This document shows positions 1-8,600 of a DNA stretch of 64,000 nt, in pieces (position 1 is the stretch's first letter; every line of letters begins with the position of its first letter). Under the pieces are notes generated by a model that was not told the DNA's origin, did not search any database, and was given only the letters and a program-made list of their open reading frames with translations. The DNA lies in NCBI GenBank assembly GCA_016705335.1, contig JADIYN010000029.1:1-64000 (forward strand), given 5' to 3'. The position numbers were made by a program, and so were the translations under genes. Origin of the DNA: Draconibacterium sp. (GTDB taxonomy: Bacteria > Bacteroidota > Bacteroidia > Bacteroidales > Prolixibacteraceae).

Positions 1-461
1 CTCATTATTTGGACCCAAACCCTGAAAAACCACACAACTTGGAACCGTTGCTATAACACCCTCTATCTGAATAAATTTTGATGCCAATAAAAGGGCAAGT
101 TCTCCTCCCTTGGATCCACCCCAAACAACAATCTTTTTATTCTTAACCTCCGGTTTAGATTCAAATTTTCTAATTATTTCTTCAAAATACTCTAAAGGAA
201 TCAACTCAAGGGAAGTCATCAGGTGTGTTTTTAGTTCCGAAATATCCAACAATGTAACACAAGAGCCCAGTTTTGTTAGATATTCAGTATCACAATCACT
301 GGGGAAACCTCCTTGAACCTCCCAAAAGCATTATAGCAACATTTTTGCCGTCCGTTTTGGTGGATCTATTTTGAATCCGGTATTGTGTCCTTTTGTGCAA
401 ATGTTACTAACGCGCAAGTGATAACTATTAAAAAAAAGTGTAGTGGGTATTTTGATTTCAT
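1..461 (-). CDS. BAAT-type acyl-CoA thioesterase/acyltransferase-like hydrolase, partial, frameshifted
   Basis: The gene runs off the left edge. Translation from ATG at 461 gives a signal peptide (MKSKYPLHFF, then ITCALVTFAQ, likely cut after FAQ). The body then reads KNVAIMLLGGS, GGFPSD, KKIVVWGGSKGGELALLLAS and VIATVPSCVVFQG. The G-G-S-K-G-G-E-L-A-L nucleophile elbow followed by the VPS..VFQG strand is typical of the BAAT C-terminal alpha/beta hydrolase domain (bile-acid-CoA acyltransferase / acyl-CoA thioesterase family). At least three single-base shifts between 310 and 400 break the frame, probably sequencing errors. The substrate cannot be told from this fragment, and the rest of the catalytic triad lies outside the window. 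An exported hydrolase of the dienelactone-hydrolase type is the main alternative. Confidence 0.6.
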
Positions 462-622
462 ATTTTATATTTTCAGTAATAGACGCAAAGGAATCATGAT
501 CGTTACACACCAGTTGAATTTATATAATGTCATAGTCTAAATAGGTTTATAATTCGTTCATAAATTTCTGAGTCAAAATCTATATTTATTTTAAAAATGT
601 ATGAAAATTTTAGAATTAACCA

Positions 623-1009
623 TAACTAGTTAATACCCCGAAGTTATTTTAATTTTTTTTACTATTTCTGCTGTCGTATGGGGAGAAATCTTTGAATATG
701 TTTTTTGAAATGGATAGCTTGCGATACATGTCAGGTTAATTTTCACCGAATGTAACTAAAAAACTAAAAGTTACAATGTTAAGTCAAGCGATATTTCAGG
801 TTATATAACTTAACCCGTGAACAGCATTAAAACTGTTTCCCGGGTTAAGTTGGCTAAAAAGCCATGTTTTACTATAATTTTATTTGATTTCTTTTTGCAG
901 GTATTTGTTGCTGTTTGCAAATTCCCATGTATTCAGAAAACCGAGACGGATAATGTTTGTTATTTTCTCCCAGTTGATTTTGCTTAGTTCGTCGGATGGC
1001 TGATGATAA
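623..1009. repeat. 387-bp direct repeat, copy A
   Basis: This stretch matches 2270-2655 over its whole length with scattered substitutions and a few one-base indels. It holds the last ~130 bp of the M28 peptidase reading frame plus ~250 bp of its downstream region, including the inverted motif around the two 'aacccg(t)g...cgggttaa' arms. Both copies begin at TAACTAGTTAATACC and end at GGATGGCTGATGATAA. The divergence shows that the duplication is not recent. The repeat flanks a 1.26-kb accessory segment. Upstream of it, 462-622 shows no recognisable feature. Confidence 0.9.
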
Positions 1010-1011
1010 CG
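880..1011 (-). pseudogene. 3' fragment of M28 peptidase gene
   Basis: On the minus strand this reads YHQPSDELSKINWEK, then ITNIIRLGFLNTWEF, then ANSNKYLQKEIK and stop. Apart from one Met-to-Ile change it is the C-terminus of the peptidase encoded at 2526-4076. The remainder of the gene is absent. Homology stops abruptly near 1010, where cassette-like DNA begins. An open frame continues upstream to 1140, but that part has no relation to a peptidase, so I read it as a chance fusion. It is most likely the remnant of a tandem duplication whose 5' part was replaced. Confidence 0.85.
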
Positions 1012-1146
1012 GGTGATCTGGCGGTAAGAAATCGCTGCCGATTGCGGGCGGTTTCCTGTCGAATGCCACCGCTTGTTGTATCGGGCTCGAACTTCCAATT
1101 CATCACTGAAACGGCACTGACTTATAGTTTTGTTATGCACGTTTTT
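1010..1146 (-). other. Cassette boundary element 1 (attC-like?)
   Basis: This non-coding stretch lies between a small gene and copy A of the repeat. On the minus strand it opens with GTGCATAACAAAACTATAAG and closes with CCCGTTATCATC, and the ends are partly complementary. Inside is TTCGACAGGAAAC followed by CCCGCAATC, a pair also found in the element at 1758-1922. The layout (short gene, then imperfect inverted element with GTTAT-type ends) resembles integron attC sites, but the R-box consensus is only loosely met and no integrase is present. Similarity to the second element is clear; the recombination role is a guess. Confidence 0.35.
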
Positions 1147-1757
1147 TATTTTTTTACCAATTTCGTCAAAATTTCTCCCTTTTTTAAAATATTTTCTTCC
1201 ATTCCTGTCCTTTATAATTTTGCAAGAGTTTCTATAAAATCATTATACTTTTTGAAAGTTACATGTTTCTTCGTTTTCATAATTCTTGGTGAAATTTATT
1301 TCCACTCTTCTAAAGTTTTAAAATCAATTTTTTAGTCCAATTTTCTAAGCGTCATTCTCGCTTATTAAATTCCATTATATCAATAAATTCGTCATGTTGA
1401 GGAATCAATGTCAAAACAGAGATTTTGATAATATTCAATTTTTTCTCTTCCAACCGCACATACCACTTCACTTTTAGGTAATCGCGGATTATAAATCCAA
1501 ACTCCAAGATAGAAAGAAATTTCTAAATTAATCAGCTCATTTTTCCAGTTTAAATAAGTCAAATACAGGATTTTAAAAATATCGTCTCTTAATTTTCCAT
1601 CTACTTTTTCTGTAAATCCATAACAGTCATCAATCTGAAAATTCAAATACTTTTGTTCAAAAAAGAGTTTTTCTTGGTCAAATTGATTGTCTTCTAGATA
1701 ATACTTATGATCTATCCATTCTTGAAATGCCGATAATTCTTTGTTCTTAAAGTTCAT
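1147..1757 (-). CDS. Hypothetical cassette-type protein, 3' part frameshifted
   Basis: A clean frame of 121 residues starts at 1757 (MNFKNKELSAFQEWIDHKYY) and stops at 1392. The following ~240 bp still reads protein-like in shifting frames: QHDEFIDIMEFNK, IDFKTLEEWK, MKTKKHVTFKKYNDFIETLA, YKGQEWKKI. The gene was therefore probably ~200 residues long and is disrupted by several indels. No signal peptide or membrane segment is visible; the protein is rich in aromatic and charged residues. I do not recognise the family. It sits between two boundary elements that share motifs, as expected of a mobile cassette. Whether the indels are decay or sequencing error cannot be decided here. Confidence 0.45.
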
Positions 1758-1922
1758 ATTTAAAAGTGCTATAACGTTCGGGACTATATGCAGTTGGGAA
1801 TTGCGGGTTGCTTTCCTGTCGAACCCTGATGCTCCTGATAGTTATCGGGATTGCGGACAGCGAACTTTGTTGTCCACACCGAAACCCCAATTGATCTATA
1901 ATTTTTGTTAACGCCAATGCTT
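1758..1922 (-). other. Cassette boundary element 2 (attC-like?)
   Basis: This is a non-coding stretch between the two orphan genes. On the minus strand it starts near GGCGTTAACAAAAATTATAG and ends CCCGAACGTTATAGC, so its ends are imperfectly complementary (GCGTTAAC against GCTATAAC). It contains TTCGACAGGAAAG and CCCGCAATTC, matching element 1, and the interrupted palindrome CCCGATAACTATC. The shared motifs and the position between small genes suggest a repeated intercassette element. I see no gene in it. Confidence 0.35.
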
Positions 1923-2220
1923 TTATTCATTTCTTAAATAAATCAAATTCTTTAAATGTCGTGTCTTTTCAGGAAACGGAATTATCTGAATATTCTCGTT
2001 TATTTTATTTGTGTCGAAAGTCTGCAATTACCTCACTGGATGCTTCACTCATAAATTCTAAGTCACCTTGTCGCGTCCTTGTCAAATATGCGCCAAAAAT
2101 TGTATTGTCACGCATCTCTACGGAGACCGATCTAGATGAGGTGTCACCAACCCCCAAAGTGCTCTTACACTGCTGAGAAATTAGTTTACTGTCGTCTTGT
2201 GTTTTATTGTCGTTTGTCAT
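1923..2220 (-). CDS. Hypothetical small cassette-type protein, one frameshift
   Basis: The frame starts at ATG 2220 (MTNDNKTQDDSKLISQQ) and runs 71 residues to a stop at 2005. A one-base shift near 2010 would let it continue as DTNKINENIQIIPF, PEKTRHLKNLIYLRNE, stopping at 1923, for ~98 residues. It has no signal peptide, membrane segment or recognisable motif. It lies directly downstream of the peptidase repeat copy B and upstream of boundary element 2. Being a single small gene bracketed by such elements fits a cassette origin. I cannot exclude that it is non-coding. Confidence 0.35.
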
Positions 2221-2269
2221 GTCAAGTCAGGATATAAAAATGTGCGGTTGTTCTTTTAAAAATTGTCGC

Positions 2270-2655
2270 TAACTAGTTAATACCCCGAAGTTATTATACT
2301 TTTTTTACTATTTCTGCTGTCGTTTGGGGAGAAATCTTTGAATATGTTTTTTGAAATGGATAGCTTGCGATTCATGTCAGGTTAATTTTCACCGAATGTA
2401 ACTAAAAAACTAAAAGTTACAATGTTAAGTCAGGCGATATTTCAGGTTATAAGTTACTTAACCCGTGAACAGCATTAAAACTGTTTCCGGGTTAAGTTGG
2501 CTAAAAGCCATGTTTTACTAAAATTTTATTTGATTTCTTTTTGCAGGTACTTGTTGCTGTTTGCAAACTCCCATGTATTCAGGAAACCGAGGCGGATAAT
2601 GTTTGTCATTTTCTCCCAGTTGATTTTGCTTAGTTCGTCGGATGGCTGATGATAA
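2270..2655. repeat. 387-bp direct repeat, copy B (parent copy)
   Basis: This is the partner of 623-1009. It contains the genuine 3' end of the M28 peptidase gene (stop at 2526) and ~250 bp downstream of it. Because the peptidase reading frame continues smoothly beyond 2655 here but not beyond 1009, this copy is the parental one. Confidence 0.9.
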
Positions 2656-4076
2656 TCGGGGTGCATGGCTGCCATAAAATAGAAAACAGGAATGCCAACT
2701 TCGGCAAAGGGCGCATGGTCGCTGCCTCCCGATGGTTTTTCGGATGGACTGTATGATAAATTGAGATTAATATTATGTTCCTCGATGTTCTTCTTTGTAA
2801 TGTCGGCAATACCTGCATTAGCTTTTGTATAAACCATGTCGGCCATATTTTTTAATGAATCTTTTTCTACATCGCGTGCAATCATGTCGTAATTGAGGCC
2901 TGTTGCCATAAATGCCTTGGCAATTGTCATAACACCAACAGTTCCCGATGCATTGTCATCGGCGCCATTCCAAATGTAACCGTCATATTTCCCAAGATGG
3001 TCATAATGCCCGCCCACAACAATAAATTCATCTTTATTCTCACCTTCAATATAACCCAATACATTACGGGCTTTTACAATTTCTGATTTAACTGTTGTTT
3101 TAAACGCAATAATTTTGCCTGTCAATTCTTTTGATGCGGGAATCATTTTTTCGGAGGCAACTTTTTCGAATTCAGTAAAGTTTACACCTGAACCCGAAAT
3201 TATTTCGTTTGCCAGTCGCGGTGTTACCGTAAATGTTGCAATATTTGAAGTTAACGAATCGGAAGGCATCGCCATTGATGTGTTGTAATAGGAACCCAGT
3301 GGTTTGTCAGCCTCATAATGACTTCCTTTTACCGGGTAAATCTGGTTTTGCGCCCACGACAACATTGGGTTGTAATCGGGATTAATTTGTATTATTGCAA
3401 TAGCTCCGGCTTTTTCAAGCTGTTCGGTTTTGTTGCGTTCCAAATAATATCTTGCATACCGACCTTCGGGTGCAAACTTTTTATACGCTACCGAAGCTGT
3501 GTCTTTGTGGCCCGGAAATCCGGTAAGTACCACGGCAATTTTTCCTGAAAGGTTTATTTTCTTTAAATCGTTGTATCCTTTTTCATCATTCACAAAACCG
3601 TAACCAACAAAAACAACAGGTGCTTTTGCCGATTGCGCAACTGCACCCGTGCGTACACTAAAATCGGTTTTGTATCCAAAATCAACCGATTTTTCACTGT
3701 TCAATGCATTTGTAATTACTGAAAAAGTTTGTTCTTCGCCCGGTTCATATTGAATCAGACTGAAACTCTGAAAATACGATTTTCCCTGTTTTTGGTTGCA
3801 ATCCGGCCATCATTTCCCGCCTTGAAAGCCGGATTATTTCTTCATCGCCAAATGGTTTTATTCCATAAACCTGGAACATTGAAGCAATATAATCGCCCGA
3901 AATATATTCGCCTTTTGTGCCAACTGCGCGGCCTTCGGTCCAGTCGGATGCTAAAAATCCTAACTGACCTTTTACAGCATCCTGCGTAATTGCATTCAAA
4001 CCCATTTCAATTTCAGTTTGTGCAAAACCTGAAATTCAGCTAAAAACAATACGAGAAATACAAAGAGATTTTTCAT
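2526..4076 (-). CDS. Secreted M28-family metallopeptidase with PA domain; catalytic segment missing
   Basis: This is a predicted exported zinc aminopeptidase of family M28. ATG at 4076 opens a signal peptide (MKNLFVFLVLFLA...GFAQ) that is broken by a one-base shift; a second shift lies near 3755. Corrected length is ~516 residues. A PA (protease-associated) domain covers roughly residues 110-250 (APVVFVGYGFVND...). The M28 core shows GGHYDHLGKYDG (metal-ligand His), NGADDNASG (bridging Asp) and GGSDHAPFAEVGIPVFY. The segment that should follow AFMATG and carry the catalytic and metal-binding Glu pair (usually ..WT.EE.GL.GS..) is absent: the frame goes straight to NYDMIARD. About 40-45 residues seem to be lost in frame, so the encoded protein should be inactive unless this is an assembly error. 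Confidence 0.85.
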
Positions 4077-4324
4077 AAATTAAATATGTTAAAGATTAAA
4101 AATCCGGTTAATGAACAGACAGTTGATTCAGGCCTGTAATATTAAACATTTCATTGCAAAATATTTTCGGTTGTAAACTTATATTCAATATAAATTAGGT
4201 TTAAAAAATGCTTGTATAACATAAAAATAAAGCTGATAAAATAGTAACCATCGTAAAAAACAGAAGTATAAACAATTGATATTCGGTGTATTCTAAAGTT
4301 CAACTACTCTTTAAAACTGTCGTC

Positions 4325-5035
4325 ATGAAAACAAAACAACTCATCCAGGTTTGCGGATCAATTATCAAAGAAGAATCAATTGTTCCCATCACAGTAAATA
4401 TTGTAAAAAACACCTTTGTTGCCGAAGCGAACAACCCTTATTCTGATTATTTCGGGGTTGCACCTTTCAATATGCAAACAAAGCCAAATTCGTTGTTTCT
4501 ATTCACAAACCCGTATTACTCGCTGCAGGAAGTACTCCGTTTTGCGCGGCTTATTAATTTAAGTTGTATCCAAAATCTGAATATTGCAGTTTCTGTTCTC
4601 AATTTTACAAACGATCATTACCCGGCAATCAGAATAAAAAATTTCCCCGATTATGCCATGATTCATAAACTACAGGAATGTTTTGCAGAACAAGGTGTTG
4701 AATTTGCAAGAAAAGTAAATATCGGAAAGCGGGCAGTTATCAGGACAAATAAATGTTTTAGTCTTGAAGAAATTGACAAAGACATTTTCATTGACCATCT
4801 TCAGGAAAAGACAGCATATATTGCCCTTTCAAAACTTATACATCAGGATTTTTTCTCTCAAATGATTTCGAATATCAGAAACAATACTGCTAGTCCAATG
4901 TTTGATGCTGCAAGGGGAGCAATAATTCTTGAATCAGAAATTACAGATATTATACGAATTTACTCTGACCATTTGGAGGTTGACATGTTAAAAAGAATTC
5001 AGGATAAGTTTGAAAAAGGAATCCTTCAATCCTAA
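4325..5035 (+). CDS. Conserved hypothetical protein, unknown function
   Basis: The protein is about 236 residues. An in-frame ATG exists at 4286, but MKTKQLIQVCGSIIK at 4325 is the more likely start because the upstream extension looks like random UTR. No signal peptide and no transmembrane helix are visible, so it should be cytoplasmic. The C-terminal third is charged and helical (YSDHLEVDMLKRIQDKFEKG). I do not recognise a domain, and the RelA/SpoT synthetase motifs are not present. It lies 42 bp upstream of the alarmone-hydrolase-like gene in the same direction, so the two are probably co-transcribed. The 208 bp between 4077 and 4285 is AT-rich, with no feature I can name. Confidence 0.6.
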   Translation: MKTKQLIQVCGSIIKEESIVPITVNIVKNTFVAEANNPYSDYFGVAPFNMQTKPNSLFLFTNPYYSLQEVLRFARLINLSCIQNLNIAVSVLNFTNDHYPAIRIKNFPDYAMIHKLQECFAEQGVEFARKVNIGKRAVIRTNKCFSLEEIDKDIFIDHLQEKTAYIALSKLIHQDFFSQMISNIRNNTASPMFDAARGAIILESEITDIIRIYSDHLEVDMLKRIQDKFEKGILQS

Positions 5036-5077
5036 AAAATAAATAGTTTTACCCCGGCTAATTAATAAACCTGACTT

Positions 5078-5626
5078 ATGACTGCAGAAGATAAACTAAG
5101 ATCACTGGTACTTGCACCATATATTATTAAAGCAACCGCACTTATAGGAAATGAGCGGTATGTGGGCGGAAATCAGTTTCGCCATGCATTCGCAACACTT
5201 GGTATTTTGTTGGATTACAAATATTTTTCGAATCCGGTGATACTAAAAGCCGCACTAGTTCACGATCTTTTTGAAGATATTCCTTCAACAGACAAATCAA
5301 TTCTGCGATATTTGGATTCAGACGGAGAAAAGGTAACAAAGCTTGTTTTGGAACTAACAAAAGATCCAAACGAAACAAAAGCAAACTATTTAAAACGAAT
5401 TCTGGAGACAGGTTCATTTGACGCCAAAACTTTGAAAGTAGCTGACAGAATCAGCAACCTGACTGACATAAACAGAAGTATTTTTACGGATAACAGGATT
5501 ACTAAGTATCTTGACGAAACCGAACAATACATTGTTCCAATGGCCCGGCAGGTAAATCAGGATATGGTCAGGGAATTAACCGATTTGATTGAAAAAAGAA
5601 GGAAAATGTTAAACGAAGGATTTTAA
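5078..5626 (+). CDS. Small HD-domain alarmone (ppGpp) hydrolase-like protein
   Basis: This is a stand-alone HD phosphohydrolase of 182 residues. It shows the ligand pattern of the SpoT/Mesh1 hydrolase domain: an early His (FRHAFATLGILLD, ~residue 36), HDLFED (~residues 66-71, equivalent to HDxxED) and the later Asp in KVADRISNL (~residue 121). Members of this group cleave the 3'-pyrophosphate of (p)ppGpp or related nucleotides with Mn2+. There is no synthetase, TGS or ACT domain, so it is a small alarmone hydrolase type. Substrate could also be another nucleotide. It follows an unknown gene by 42 bp and converges on the large repeat protein, whose stop is 22 bp away; no terminator hairpin is obvious between them. 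Confidence 0.7.
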   Translation: MTAEDKLRSLVLAPYIIKATALIGNERYVGGNQFRHAFATLGILLDYKYFSNPVILKAALVHDLFEDIPSTDKSILRYLDSDGEKVTKLVLELTKDPNETKANYLKRILETGSFDAKTLKVADRISNLTDINRSIFTDNRITKYLDETEQYIVPMARQVNQDMVRELTDLIEKRRKMLNEGF

Positions 5627-5647
5627 ATGTGCTGTTGCCTTGTTAGT

Positions 5648-8600
5648 TTATTTTAATGCCTCATCAACTTCCTTTAGTTTGCTTTTAACATCCCCGTCAT
5701 CAGGCCTCAGTTCAAGGGCTTTTTTGTACCAGAATCGGGCAACATTGTAGTTTTTTGTCTCGAAGGCTGTTGTAGCTTTTTGCACATTATTTTCAAACTG
5801 CTGTCCCGATTGAGCCGTCATTCTTTCTGCTATTCTCTTTTCAATTTCCTTTAACTGATCTTTTGGATACTTTTCCACCGCCTTTACACCAAGTGCCCTG
5901 TTATACCAGCCGCGTGATACAGCGTATTGGTTATTGCGGAAAGTTGAATCGGCCAAATCAACAAACTTCTGGTAATCCCTGTCGAGCTGACTTGACATCA
6001 AACTGTTTAACAGTCGGTTGATTTCATCTATCCGTTGTTTCGGATAATTTTCATCTGGTTTTACATCCCAGGCTTTGTAATACCAACCCCGTGAAACGAT
6101 ATATTGTTTGATATCGAACAGGTTATCAGCTTGTTTTATATACTGATCGTAAATATTTTTCAGTTCCGCATCACTGGCAACTCCGCGCGATTCCAGTTCA
6201 TCATTCAACACGGCAATTTCTTCACTCCGGCGCTGTAAATCCTCTGCAGCTTGTTTTTCAGATAGAATACGTTGCTGTTCTTTCTGAAGGATGTCATCTA
6301 TTTTGGCAATCTGATTTTTGGGATATTGCTCATTGGCTTTAATAGTTAATGCCTTTTCATATTCAGTTTTTGCCTGCAAATATTTGTCGGTTTTGAAAAA
6401 CCCATCAGCAGCAACAATAATTACACGGTATTTTTCATCGATAATTTGCTGTTGAAGAATACTGTCAATTTCAGAAATCCGTTCTTTTGGATAAGTTTCG
6501 TCAGGCTTTAAAACCAGCGCTTCATTGTATTTGCCTTTCGATTGATCGAAGCTTTTACCGGTAAACAAACGATCTGCCTGTTGGATTATCGATATGTAAT
6601 TTTTATCCGTCAATTCCTGATCTTTTTTAGCCTGAGCAAGCGCAGCAAGCGCTGTTGCAATCTCATCAATTTTTTGCTGAGGATAAGTTTCTTCAGGTTT
6701 TATTGATTTCGCCGTTACATATTCATTTCGGGCATTTTCGTATGATTTTTCGTTAAAAAGATTATCAGCTTTTGTGATTGCATCGCTGTAGTTTTTTTCC
6801 TTTTCAGCCTGAATTGCAGCTAAACGGGCGACTTCAGCAGCAGCGGCTTCCTGCACCAAACGGATACGTTCGGTTTCAGCTTCGGCAGCCAACCTGGCCC
6901 GGGCATCGACAATAGAATCGATTTTGGCGATCATTTCTGCCGGATAAGTTTCACCGGGTTTGGCTTTTTGGGCATCGGTGTAAGCCAGTTTTGCAGGTTC
7001 AAATTTTTCTGCCTTAAATTCGCGATCACCTTTCAAAACAGCATCATCATATTTTTTTTGATTTTCAGCAATCAGTAATTTCCACGCCTGTATTTCACCA
7101 ATCCGTTGCTCGGGATATTTTTCGTTTGGCATGATTTTCATGGCACGTTCGTAATTTACGATTGCCTTTTCAAATAATTCAAGATCCAGTAAACTATCCG
7201 CAGTTTGAATTATAGCATGATACAGTTTATCCTTTTCTGCTTGAATAGCCGCTAATTTTGCGGCCTCTTCAGCTGCAATTCGCACTTTTTCGGCTTCGGC
7301 TTCGGCGGCTAACCTTGCACGTGTTTCAACTGTCGAATCTATTTTGGCGATCATTTCTGCCGGGTAAGATTCACCGGGTTTGGCTTTTTGAGCATCGTTG
7401 TATGCCAGTTTTGCAGAATCAAATTTTTCGGCTTTGAAATCCTTGTCGGCTTTTGAAACTGCATCTTCATATGCTTTTTGCGATGCCGAAAGTTGTGCCA
7501 GCAGTGTGCCTATTTCTGTTATTTTTTGTTGCGGATAAGTTTCTTCGGGTTTTACTGTTTGTGCGGCGCGGTATTCGGTGCGGGCATTTTCATATTGTTT
7601 TCGTTAAAAAGGTTGTCAGCTTTTGCAATTGCTTCGCTGTAGTTTTTGTCCTTTTCAGCCTGAATTGCAGCTAAACGGGCGGCTTCGGCAGCAGCGGCTT
7701 CCTGCGCCAAACGTACTTTTTCGGCTTCGGCTTCGGCGGCCAGTTTTGCGCGGGTTTCAACTGTCGAATCGATTTTGGCGATCATTTCTGCCGGATAAGT
7801 TTCACCGGGTTTGGCTTTTTGGGCATCGGTGTAAGCCAGTTTTGCTGAATCAAATTTTTCGGCTTTGAAATCTTTATCGGCTTTTGAAACTGCATCTTCA
7901 TACGCTCTTTGTGATGCTGAGAGTTGTGCCAGCAGTGTGCCGATTTCTGTTATTTTTTGCGGCGGATAAGTTTCTTCGGGTTTTACGGTTTGTGCAGCGC
8001 GGTATTCGGTGCGGGCATTTTCGTATTGCTTTTCGTTAAAAAGATTGTCAGCTTTTGCGATTGCTTCGCTGTAGTTTTTGTCCTTTTCAGCCTGAATTGC
8101 TGCTAAACGGGCAGCTTCGGCAGCGGCAGCTTCCTGCGCCAAACGTACTTTTTCAGCTTCAGCTTCGGCGGCCAGTCTTGCACGGGTTTCAACTGTAGAA
8201 TCGATTTTGGCGATCATTTCTGCCGGGTAAGTTTCACCGGGTTTGGCTTTTTGGGCATCGGTGTAAGCCAGTTTTGCCGAGTCAAACTTTTCAGCTTTGA
8301 AATCCTTGTCGGCTTTTGAAACTGCATCTTCATATGCTTTTTGCGATGCTGAAAGTTGTGCCAGCAGTGTGCCGATTTCTGTTATTTTTTGTTGCGGATA
8401 AGTTTCTGCGGGTTTTACCGTCTGTGCAGCGCGGTATTCGGTGCGGGCATTTTCGTATTGCTTATCATTAAAAAGATTGTCGGCTTTTGCAATTGCTTCG
8501 CTGTAGTTTTTGTCCTTTTCAGCCTGAATTGCTGCTAATTTTGCAGCTTCAGCTGCTGCTACTTCCTGTGCCAAACGTACTTTTTCTGCTTCGGATTCAG

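Noticed and set aside
1003..1335. Plus-strand frame of 110 codons
   Set aside because: It overlaps the repeat and the broken minus-strand gene and shows no protein-like composition beyond Phe-rich low complexity.
3792..3830. Similarity to the CCGGCTTGAAAGCCGG palindrome of the lyase region
   Set aside because: It lies within conserved peptidase codons and only half the palindrome is present; chance similarity.
5078..5626. Full RelA/SpoT bifunctional enzyme
   Set aside because: Only the HD hydrolase domain is present; synthetase, TGS and ACT regions are absent.
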